DNA of 5,412 nucleotides, taken from assembly GCA_041581935.1 (NCBI GenBank), contig JBFICP010000231.1, forward strand, positions 1-5,412, written 5' to 3'. Source of the stretch: JAABYT01 sp041581935 (GTDB lineage: Bacteria; Pseudomonadota; Gammaproteobacteria; HK1). Below the pieces are notes generated by a model that saw only the letters and a program-made list of their open reading frames with translations, was not told the origin of the DNA and searched no databases. Made by a program: the position numbers and the translations under genes. Positions 1 to 5,412 of this stretch are shown here, one piece after another (the stretch's first letter is position 1; each line of letters starts with the position of its first letter).

Positions 1-619
1 CAACGCGGGCATTCTGCGCGACGGCATTTTCCATCGCATGAGCCACGCGGACTGGCGCGCGGTCATCGACGTGCATCTCATGGGCAGCTTCAATGTCAGC
101 AAGGCCGCCGCACGCCACTTTCGCGATCAGGAAGGCGGATGCTTCGTCCACTTCACTTCCACCAGCGGGCTGGTGGGTAACATCGGTCAGGCGAACTACT
201 CGGCGGCCAAGATGGGCATCGTCGGTCTTTCGAAATCCATCGCGCTGGACATGCAGCGATTCAACGTCCGATCCAATTGCATCGCGCCCTTCGCCTGGAG
301 CCGCATGATCGGCTCGATACCGGCCGATACGCCGGCCCAGAAAGCACGGGTCGAGAAGCTGCAGCGCATGACCCCGGACAAGATCGCGCCAATGGCGGTG
401 TTTCTCGCGAGCGATGCCGCCGCTGATGTCAGCGGACAGATCTTCGCTGTGCGCAACAACGAAATTTTTCTCATGAGTCAGCCGCGACCGATACGATCCG
501 TGCACCGGGGTGAGGGCTGGACTCCGGAAACCATTGCCGAGCACGCGATGCCATCGTTACGGGCCGATCTTTATCCTCTGGATGTCTCTGCGGACGTGTT
601 CAGCTGGGATCCGGTGTAA
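1..619 (+). CDS. SDR-family (3R)-hydroxyacyl-CoA dehydrogenase, MFE-2/HSD17B4-like (5' partial)
   Basis: The open frame enters from upstream at base 2 and ends at the TAA at 617-619, leaving 205 residues. The N-terminal part of the Rossmann fold with the TGxxxGxG nucleotide-binding loop lies outside the window. Visible short-chain dehydrogenase landmarks are the NAG motif (2-10), a serine at 158-160 thirteen residues before the tyrosine of YSAAK (197-199), and the lysine at 209-211. The catalytic triad is therefore complete. The phrases VHLMGSF, GQANYSAAKMG and NCIAP..WSRM closely match the dehydrogenase domain of MFE-2. As in that family, His (74-76) stands where classical SDRs such as FabG carry the tetrad Asn. 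The likely reaction is NAD-dependent oxidation of (3R)-hydroxyacyl-CoA to 3-ketoacyl-CoA in the cytoplasm. The substrate could be fatty acyl-CoA or a steroid/bile-acid side chain, and the sequence does not decide. The co-directional MaoC gene 93 bp downstream would supply its substrate. The family call is firm; the exact reaction is inferred. Confidence 0.9.
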   Translation, partial: NAGILRDGIFHRMSHADWRAVIDVHLMGSFNVSKAAARHFRDQEGGCFVHFTSTSGLVGNIGQANYSAAKMGIVGLSKSIALDMQRFNVRSNCIAPFAWSRMIGSIPADTPAQKARVEKLQRMTPDKIAPMAVFLASDAAADVSGQIFAVRNNEIFLMSQPRPIRSVHRGEGWTPETIAEHAMPSLRADLYPLDVSADVFSWDPV

Positions 620-702
620 CCCCTCGAGCGCGCTCGCTCGCATTTCCGGCCCTCGACTCGCGGGCGGGGTCGTTTCTACAGACGACATCTCACACAACTG
701 CT

Positions 703-706
703 GGAG
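703..706 (+). promoter_or_regulatory. Ribosome binding site of the MaoC gene
   Basis: GGAG lies six bases before the ATG at 713. It is a good Shine-Dalgarno match at normal spacing and supports 713 as the start. The protein already aligns with hydratase-2 relatives from its first residues. Confidence 0.6.
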
Positions 707-712
707 AGTGAC

Positions 713-1573
713 ATGCCATTCGATGCCGAGCAGCTCATGGATTACGCCATCCCCGAGGCCAAGCAGGCGCTGACGCGGCGGGACTGCATGCTGTATGCGC
801 TCGGGATCGGCGTTGGCGACGATCCCACCGATGAGAACCAGCTGCGATTCGTATACGAGCCCGAGCTTCGCGCCATGCCGAGCATGGCGAACGTGCTGGC
901 CCATCCCGGGTTCTGGATGAAGGCAGCGGATACCGGCATGGACTGGCGACGCATTCTGCACGGCGAGCAGAAGTTCACCATTCACAAGCCGCTTCCCGTG
1001 GAGGCGAGGCTCGTCGGGCGAACCCGCATCAAGGCCATTCAAGACCGCGGAAAGGACAAGGGCGCCTACGTCTACCTCGAGCGCCGCGTCGTCGACGAGG
1101 ACAGCGGCGAGGCCGTTTGCACGCTCGAGCAGACGACGGTCTGCCGGGGCGACGGCGGCTGCGGCAGCGTCGGCGAGGTCGAGCGAACCCGGCGCGCCAT
1201 TCCTGTTCGCGATCCCGACTACGTGTGCGACCTGGCGACCCTGCCCCAGGCGGCATTGCTGTACCGTTTGAACGGCGACATGAATCCACTGCATGCGGAC
1301 CCGGAAGTCGCCCGTTCGGCCGGGTACGAGCGGCCCATACTGCACGGCCTGTGCACCTTCGGCGTGGCCGGCCACGCCATCTTGAGATACTGCTGCAACT
1401 ACGAGCCCGACCGGATTCAGAGCACCTCGGTGCGTTTCACCGCACCGGTCTTTCCCGGCGAAACCATTCGCACCGAGATGTGGAACGTGGACGGCGGCCT
1501 TTCCTTCCGCTCGCGGGTCGTCGAGCGCGACGCGGTGGTGCTCGGAAGCGGCTGGGTGGCGTTCAACGACTAG
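713..1573 (+). CDS. MaoC-like (R)-specific enoyl-CoA hydratase (hydratase 2, MFE-2 type)
   Basis: A complete 286-residue protein with the double hot-dog layout of eukaryotic-type hydratase 2. The N-terminal half begins with D-x-x-LYALGIG (about residues 24-34), followed by LRFVYE and the PGFW region. This resembles the MaoC N-terminal domain of HSD17B4. The C-terminal half carries the hydratase-2 motif YRLNGDMNPLHADP. Asp189 and His194 fit the catalytic Asp/His pair, and the conserved R207-P-I-L-H-G-L-C-T-F-G217 segment follows. Family members add water to trans-2-enoyl-CoA to give (3R)-hydroxyacyl-CoA in the cytoplasm. The upstream SDR gene would then oxidise that product, so the two genes look like a split MFE-2. 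The length of nearly 290 residues matches two-domain hydratases rather than the short single-domain PhaJ type. The start is backed by GGAG six bases upstream, and the stop is TAG at 1571-1573. Substrate specificity (fatty acyl or steroid side chain) cannot be read from the sequence. Confidence 0.92.
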   Translation: MPFDAEQLMDYAIPEAKQALTRRDCMLYALGIGVGDDPTDENQLRFVYEPELRAMPSMANVLAHPGFWMKAADTGMDWRRILHGEQKFTIHKPLPVEARLVGRTRIKAIQDRGKDKGAYVYLERRVVDEDSGEAVCTLEQTTVCRGDGGCGSVGEVERTRRAIPVRDPDYVCDLATLPQAALLYRLNGDMNPLHADPEVARSAGYERPILHGLCTFGVAGHAILRYCCNYEPDRIQSTSVRFTAPVFPGETIRTEMWNVDGGLSFRSRVVERDAVVLGSGWVAFND

Positions 1574-1770
1574 ACAAGCGCGCTCCCCCGGCCTTGCGCC
1601 ATCGCGGACTCCGCGGCCGCAACGGCGCCGCACGGGCCGGAATCGCTTTCCCATTTGAGCGCATTCGAGTCCCCGCGTTCCGCCGCGGCGCATCGATCCT
1701 TCCAACGCCGCTGCGAACCCGGTTCCTGAATCCGGCCGGCCGACGGCGCTGGATCATGGCTTCTCCCCAA

Positions 1771-1793
1771 GTCCGGCAGACCGCCTGTCGGAC
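1771..1793 (+). other. Imperfect stem-loop with a duplicated 3' arm
   Basis: GTCCGGCAG (1771-1779) pairs with CTGTCGGAC (1785-1793) over nine positions, one of them a G-U pair, around the loop ACCGC. The 3' arm CTGTCGGACC recurs at 1806-1815, so two alternative pairings are possible. No T-run follows, so a classic intrinsic terminator is unlikely. It may be a structured leader, a protein site or chance. Confidence 0.35.
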
Positions 1794-1856
1794 CTGTCGC
1801 TACGGCTGTCGGACCGACCATGATGGCGATCACAAGTTGCCGCCGCCCCTCCTGTA

Positions 1857-1890
1857 ACTCGTTGAATTAGCGGTCGATACTTTTTGAGAC
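1857..1890 (+). promoter_or_regulatory. AT-richer patch, weak promoter candidate
   Basis: This is the most AT-rich stretch of the intergenic region, containing TTGAAT (1862-1867) and GATACT (1876-1881) followed by a T-run. The two hexamers are only 8 bp apart, so they do not form one sigma-70 promoter. GATACT could serve as a -10 element, but the matching -35 position (TGTAAC, 1853-1858) is poor. The call rests mainly on position and base composition. Confidence 0.2.
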
Positions 1891-1949
1891 ACGGCATCGG
1901 CCGGGCCCGGGCAGAGGCTCGCGCCAGCCGCTCGAGACGCCTCGGGCGC

Positions 1950-1997
1950 CACGGTGACGACGTCACACGGTGAGAGCATCACACGGTGGCAACGTCA
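1950..1997 (+). repeat. Three tandem 16-bp direct repeats upstream of the PilY1-like gene
   Basis: The units are CACGGTGACGACGTCA (1950-1965), CACGGTGAGAGCATCA (1966-1981) and CACGGTGGCAACGTCA (1982-1997). All start with CACGGTG and end with TCA, and they follow each other without a gap. The first unit overlaps a perfect dyad, GTGACG-A-CGTCAC (1954-1966). The array ends 21 bp before the start codon at 2019. It could be an operator array or part of the 5' leader. The 16-bp period is about one and a half helical turns, so adjacent units would face opposite sides of the DNA. The repeats are certain; the function is inferred. Confidence 0.7.
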
Positions 1998-2018
1998 ACA
2001 GACATCGGGATATCAGGT

Positions 2019-5000
2019 ATGAAAACGCGCACCTACTCGCTTCGACTGTTCAACTTCCTGCTCGCCGGGCTCGTCGGTCTCGCCGCCGCGCTGCCGGTGC
2101 GGGTGCCCGCGGACGACACGGACATCTACCTGGGATCCAAGACCAGCATCGGCGCCATCCAGCCGAACGTGCTGTTCGTGCTCGACACCTCGGGCAGCAT
2201 GTCCAATACCGACGACACCGATCCGGAGGTCACCCGCCTCGATCGCATGAAGGAGGCGCTGCATACCATTCTCGACATCGCCACCAACATCAACGTCGGG
2301 CTGATGCGTTTTCACCGCCGCGGCGGGCCGGTGCTCTACCCGGTATCGGACATCGACGCCGATGTGTGCACGGTGGAGGGCGGTTGCCCGGACTACGTTC
2401 CGGATCCCGATCCGGGTCCCGATCCAGACCCCGACCCGGGTCCGGATCCCGATCCCGATCCGGGCCCCGACCTGACGGGTAACCAGAACCGCACCAGTTA
2501 TATCTCCAGCAATGACGACGACGGCGTCGAGGACAGCATCGGCAAGGTGACCCTTGACGGGTTGCGCCTGCACGTCGGCACGGTCGACGGCAGCGGCGCC
2601 ACCGAGGAGCTGGTGAGCGTTCGAATCACCAGTGACAACGACGACGCGGAGGAAGACGTGTCCGACGGTGGCATGTACCTCGGCAGCAGCGATCTGGAGC
2701 TCTCCCACGACGGCTCCAATAATCAGATCACCGGGCTGCGATTCCCGTCGGTGAACGTGCCCAACGGCGCCACCATCGTCAGCGCCGAAATCGTCTTCGA
2801 GGTCGACCAGATCAAGAGCGGCGAGGATGTGTCCCTGGATCTGGACATCTGGGGAGAGAGCCCCGCGGGCGCCCGCGGCGCGTTCACGGGCACCGCCTAC
2901 GATATCAGCAGCCGCCCGCGCACGAGCACCGTCGCCGACTGGAACGACGTCGCCAATCCCAACGTCGACGACGATCTCGTGACCAGCGACATCAGCGCCG
3001 TGGTCCAGGAGATGGTCAACCATGCGAGCTGGTCCTCGAACCAGGCGATGGTGTTCATGCTGCAGCGCGACGCCGGCGATACCGGCAACGGCAACCGCAC
3101 CGTGGAGTCCCACGACGGGGAGCCGGCGGCGGCGCCCGAGCTGCGCATCCGCTATCTCAAGGGCGGGTCCACCAGCGTCTACCGCATCGGTCTTCGCTAT
3201 CAGGGCGTCGACGTGCCCCAGGGCTCCACCATCACCTATGCCGAGCTCGACTTCGTGTCCGGCAACGCCAACAGCGAAGCCACCAAGACGCGTATCTACG
3301 GCGAGGACGTGGACGATGCCGCGCCCTTCTCGAGCGGCAACGTCAGTGACTTCACAGTGCGTAATTGGACCGCTCCGGTGGATTGGAATCCCGGCACGAC
3401 GCCGGCGCTTGCCGCCTGGACCGCCCCCGATCAGAATCACAAGACCCCGGACATCAAAGCCATCGTTCAGAAGATCGTCAACCGCACGGGCTGGTGTGGC
3501 GGTAACGACATGGCCTTTTTCGTCGAGGTGGACAGCACCGCGGTGCCCGCCTCGCTGGGTAAACGCTCCGCCTACTCGTACAACGAGGACAGCACGCTCG
3601 CGCCGGTGCTGAGACTCAGCTTCGACGCCGACAATCCCCAGCCCGGCGCCAACGGCTGCGGCCTCGGCAGCACGGTCATCGCCGCGCCTCAGAGCTCGTC
3701 GGACGATGCCGAGGAGGCCGCCAGCGGCTCGGTCGACACCGGCAGCTCCGATCTCGAGCTGGTTCAGGAATCGAGCACCCAGACCGTCGGCATCCGCTTC
3801 CCGGATCTGGGTATCCCCCAGGGAGCGACCATCATCAGCGCCGACATCACGTTCACGGCTGACGAAACCGACAGCGGCGTCACCTCGCTCACCTTCCGCG
3901 CCGAGAAGAGCGGCGATGCGGCTGTCTTCTCCAACAGCAACAACGATATCAGCGGCCGCCCCACGACCATCGCCTCGGTCACCTGGGACGCCGCGTCGAC
4001 GCCGGCCATGGTCGCCTGGAACACCGTCGGCGATCAGTTCACCACGCCTTCACTGGTCAGCGTCGTTCAGGAGGTCGTCGATCAGGCCGCCTGGTCCTAC
4101 GGCAACAGCATGGCGTTCATCATCACCGGCTCCGGAAAGCGGGTGGCGGAATCCCAGGACGGCAACGCCATCGACGCGCCGCGCTTGCGCATCGAGTATC
4201 AGACGAGCTCCGGCGGTTCCGGCGGCTCCGCGTCAGAGGCTTCCGGCGGCGCCGGCGGGCCCACGGGGGTCACCGTGCGCGACCGGCTGCATCAGATCGT
4301 CGACGACATCCAGAAGCGCGGCGGCACGCCGATCCTCGGCGCGATGGCCGAGGCCGCCCACTACTACCGGGGCGAGCCCGTCTACTACGGGCTGCAGCGC
4401 GGACCGCAGCAGAGCGCGGACAAGGTCACCCGCGTGAGTCACCCGGCCTCCTGGACGGGCGGCACCGTCGTGCGGCCCGCCGGATGCACCGACCTCGATC
4501 TGGATGCCGATGCGTGCATCGACGAGATCATCACGGGCAGTGCCGTCTACAAGAGTCCCATCACGGCGTCCTGCCAGGAGAGCTACATCATCCTGCTCTC
4601 CGACGGCTCGGGTTATGTCACCAGCGAGGAGAAGGAGACCGCCGAGAGCGATCCGCGCAACCGCACCGATGACATCATCGGCACCGATTGCGGCAGCGAC
4701 CACGATACCTGCGTCATCGACCTGGTCTCCCATATGCACACCAGCGATCAGATCTACGACGCCAGCCAGCTGCTGCAATCCGGCAGCGCGCCGCTCGACG
4801 ACGATCAGCTGGTGCATACCTACACCATCGGCTTCAACGCCGCGGGTGAGGCGGACTTCCTGACCGCGGTCGCGAACGCGGCCGGTGGCAAGTTCTACGA
4901 TGCCGAGAGCGCTTCGGATCTCGCCAGCGTATTCAAAGAGATCATCGGCGACATCCTCAAGCGCTCGACGTCACTGGCGTCGCCCTCGCTGGCGGTGAAC

Positions 5001-5412
5001 GCATTCAACAAGCTGTTCCATCGCGACGAGGTGTACTTCTCGCTGTTCGAGCCGAGCCTCAACGTGGGCTGGCAGGGCAACGTCAAGAAGTACAAGCTGT
5101 GCCCGAGCTTCGACAGCAGCTGCGAGCTCGGCGATGTGCTCGATGCCAACGACAACCAGGCCATAGGCGCCGACAACAAGATCCTCGAAACCGCGGTGAG
5201 CCTGTGGGGAACCGTCGAGGACGGGCGCGAGATCAGAGTCGGCGGCGCCGGAGCCCATGTGCCCGGTTATACAAGCCGCGTCATCTACACCGACGTGAGC
5301 CTCGCCGATGATCATCCCGCCACGCCGGTGGAGCTGAATGACAGCCACAAGGTGAAGATCGACAACACCGACCTGCGCGATGCCGCCTGCGCGGACCCGA
5401 GCGTGGGTAACA
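2019..5412 (+). CDS. PilY1-like type IV pilus adhesin/biogenesis protein with split VWA domain (3' partial)
   Basis: The frame is open for 1131 codons and runs off the window. The start at 2019 gives a clear Sec signal peptide (Arg/Lys-containing n-region, hydrophobic residues 10-25, likely cleavage after VPA31). Only a weak GGGA precedes it, eight bases upstream. Domains in order: first VWA segment with metal-site motif D56-T-S-G-S60; PDPDPGPD linker (128-151); three related beta-rich domains (about 205-381, 384-538, 575-729); Gly/Ser linker (730-748); VWA remainder with GGT770PILGAM and LLSD862G; then the PilY1 hallmark segment (S983-TSLASPSLAVNAFNKLF, H1001-RDEVYF, W1018-QGN, KYKL) that enters the C-terminal propeller. 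PilY1 proteins act at the pilus tip and surface in adhesion, control of pilus retraction and surface sensing. The twelve cysteines, many in close pairs (117/123, 891/898, 1028/1035), fit an exported disulfide-bonded protein. No pilin genes are adjacent in the window. The PilY1 family call is strong; the adhesin role and ligand are inferred. Confidence 0.88.
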   Translation, partial: MKTRTYSLRLFNFLLAGLVGLAAALPVRVPADDTDIYLGSKTSIGAIQPNVLFVLDTSGSMSNTDDTDPEVTRLDRMKEALHTILDIATNINVGLMRFHRRGGPVLYPVSDIDADVCTVEGGCPDYVPDPDPGPDPDPDPGPDPDPDPGPDLTGNQNRTSYISSNDDDGVEDSIGKVTLDGLRLHVGTVDGSGATEELVSVRITSDNDDAEEDVSDGGMYLGSSDLELSHDGSNNQITGLRFPSVNVPNGATIVSAEIVFEVDQIKSGEDVSLDLDIWGESPAGARGAFTGTAYDISSRPRTSTVADWNDVANPNVDDDLVTSDISAVVQEMVNHASWSSNQAMVFMLQRDAGDTGNGNRTVESHDGEPAAAPELRIRYLKGGSTSVYRIGLRYQGVDVPQGSTITYAELDFVSGNANSEATKTRIYGEDVDDAAPFSSGNVSDFTVRNWTAPVDWNPGTTPALAAWTAPDQNHKTPDIKAIVQKIVNRTGWCGGNDMAFFVEVDSTAVPASLGKRSAYSYNEDSTLAPVLRLSFDADNPQPGANGCGLGSTVIAAPQSSSDDAEEAASGSVDTGSSDLELVQESSTQTVGIRFPDLGIPQGATIISADITFTADETDSGVTSLTFRAEKSGDAAVFSNSNNDISGRPTTIASVTWDAASTPAMVAWNTVGDQFTTPSLVSVVQEVVDQAAWSYGNSMAFIITGSGKRVAESQDGNAIDAPRLRIEYQTSSGGSGGSASEASGGAGGPTGVTVRDRLHQIVDDIQKRGGTPILGAMAEAAHYYRGEPVYYGLQRGPQQSADKVTRVSHPASWTGGTVVRPAGCTDLDLDADACIDEIITGSAVYKSPITASCQESYIILLSDGSGYVTSEEKETAESDPRNRTDDIIGTDCGSDHDTCVIDLVSHMHTSDQIYDASQLLQSGSAPLDDDQLVHTYTIGFNAAGEADFLTAVANAAGGKFYDAESASDLASVFKEIIGDILKRSTSLASPSLAVNAFNKLFHRDEVYFSLFEPSLNVGWQGNVKKYKLCPSFDSSCELGDVLDANDNQAIGADNKILETAVSLWGTVEDGREIRVGGAGAHVPGYTSRVIYTDVSLADDHPATPVELNDSHKVKIDNTDLRDAACADPSVGN
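2400..2471 (+). repeat. Threefold 24-bp coding repeat giving (PDPDPGPD)3
   Basis: Three consecutive 24-base units (2400-2423, 2424-2447, 2448-2471) each encode exactly PDPDPGPD (residues 128-151) with scattered synonymous differences. The product is a rigid, acidic, extended linker between the first VWA segment and the inserted domains. Exact protein conservation despite codon drift suggests selection on the peptide. Such repeats can also change copy number by slippage. Confidence 0.9.
2631..4205 (+). repeat. Three homologous beta-rich domains inserted in the VWA domain
   Basis: Motif 1, (V/I)P(N/Q)G(A/S)TI, occurs at residues 247, 399 and 599. Motif 2, (V/I)VQ(E/K)xV followed by a Trp and then M-(A/V)-F, occurs at 328, 482 and 682, so motifs 1 and 2 are 81, 83 and 83 residues apart. 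Each copy closes with L-R-(I/L)-x-(Y/F) near 375, 531 and 723. Copies 1 and 3 share the extra opening phrase SSDLEL (223 and 576). A Cys- and Ser/Glu-rich spacer (about 539-574) separates copies 2 and 3. The layout resembles the carbohydrate-binding-like sandwiches of the DNRLRE/disaggregatase-repeat type, but I cannot assign a named family from sequence alone. Confidence 0.75.

Larger units (their letters stand above)
1574..2018 (+). other. 445-bp intergenic region, probable leader of the PilY1-like gene
   Basis: No convincing gene is seen here. Short open frames on both strands lack a ribosome binding site and recognisable motifs, and they fit chance openings in GC-rich DNA. The region holds an imperfect stem-loop (1771-1793), a short AT-richer patch (about 1857-1890, containing TTGAAT and GATACTTTTT) and three tandem 16-bp repeats (1950-1997). 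No intrinsic terminator with a T-tract was found after the MaoC stop codon. The length of the gap suggests that the downstream gene is transcribed independently. Confidence 0.6.

Noticed and set aside
625..640. GC-rich dyad CGAGCGCGCTCG after the SDR stop codon, considered as a terminator
   Set aside because: The palindrome has no loop in its perfect form and only a 5-bp stem in its looped form, and no T-tract follows. The next gene is also co-directional and only 93 bp away.
557..1705. Minus-strand open frame of 382 codons over the MaoC gene
   Set aside because: It is antisense to a well-supported MaoC protein with catalytic motifs, has no recognisable motif of its own, and is explained by third-position GC bias.
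1117..1857. Plus-strand frame of 246 codons extending into the intergenic gap
   Set aside because: It overlaps the MaoC gene out of frame and the product is dominated by Arg, Pro and Gly, typical of an off-frame reading of GC-rich DNA. No start signal or motif supports it.
1899..1912. Palindromic GGCCGGGCCCGGGC run
   Set aside because: It is a loopless self-complementary G/C run of the kind common in GC-rich DNA, with no associated T-run or partner repeat.
2013..3440. Long open frame of 475 codons on the minus strand
   Set aside because: It lies wholly antisense to the PilY1-like gene, whose frame shows a signal peptide and domain motifs. The antisense product is low-complexity, rich in Val, Gly, Ala and Arg, as expected from the shadow of a GC-rich Asp/Val-rich gene.
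3022..4863. Several plus-strand frames rich in Ser, Arg and Pro (3022-3612, 3706-4437, 4504-4863)
   Set aside because: All are out-of-frame shadows of the continuous 2019-5412 frame and show low-complexity composition without motifs.

Overview
The window is GC-rich, densely coding DNA with strong G/C preference at third codon positions. The gene content suggests a Proteobacterium, most likely a high-GC gammaproteobacterium. This rests on a PilY1-type type IV pilus protein together with a split MFE-2-like beta-oxidation gene pair. No rRNA, tRNA, transposase or CRISPR array is visible, and I cannot name a species.

Layout. (1) Bases 1-619 hold the 3' two thirds of a short-chain dehydrogenase whose closest recognisable relative is the dehydrogenase domain of peroxisomal multifunctional enzyme type 2 (MFE-2, HSD17B4). 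(2) Bases 713-1573 hold a complete MaoC/hydratase-2 protein resembling the hydratase domain of the same enzyme. Together they look like the two central steps of an (R)-3-hydroxyacyl-CoA beta-oxidation route, encoded as two separate co-directional genes 93 bp apart. (3) Bases 1574-2018 form a 445-bp gap with no convincing gene. It holds an imperfect stem-loop, a short AT-richer patch and three tandem 16-bp repeats ending 21 bp before the next start codon. (4) From 2019 to the window end runs one uninterrupted reading frame of 1131 codons that continues beyond the window. It encodes an exported PilY1-like protein.

The most notable feature is the architecture of the PilY1-like protein. Its von Willebrand factor A (VWA) domain is split. 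The first metal-site motif (D56-T-S-G-S60) and the remaining two (T770 and D862) are separated by about 700 residues. This insert starts with an exact threefold PDPDPGPD linker, carries three copies of a beta-rich domain of about 150 residues, and ends in a Gly/Ser-rich linker. The three copies are recognisable from motifs recurring at matched spacing. After the VWA domain comes the PilY1 hallmark segment (HRDEVYF, then W-Q-G-N with K-Y-K-L) that leads into the C-terminal propeller, which lies mostly outside the window.

The metabolic pair and the pilus gene have no obvious functional link. The long gap and the repeats suggest the PilY1-like gene is transcribed from its own promoter. No minor pilin genes lie directly upstream, unlike the classical fimU-pilVWXY1E arrangement.
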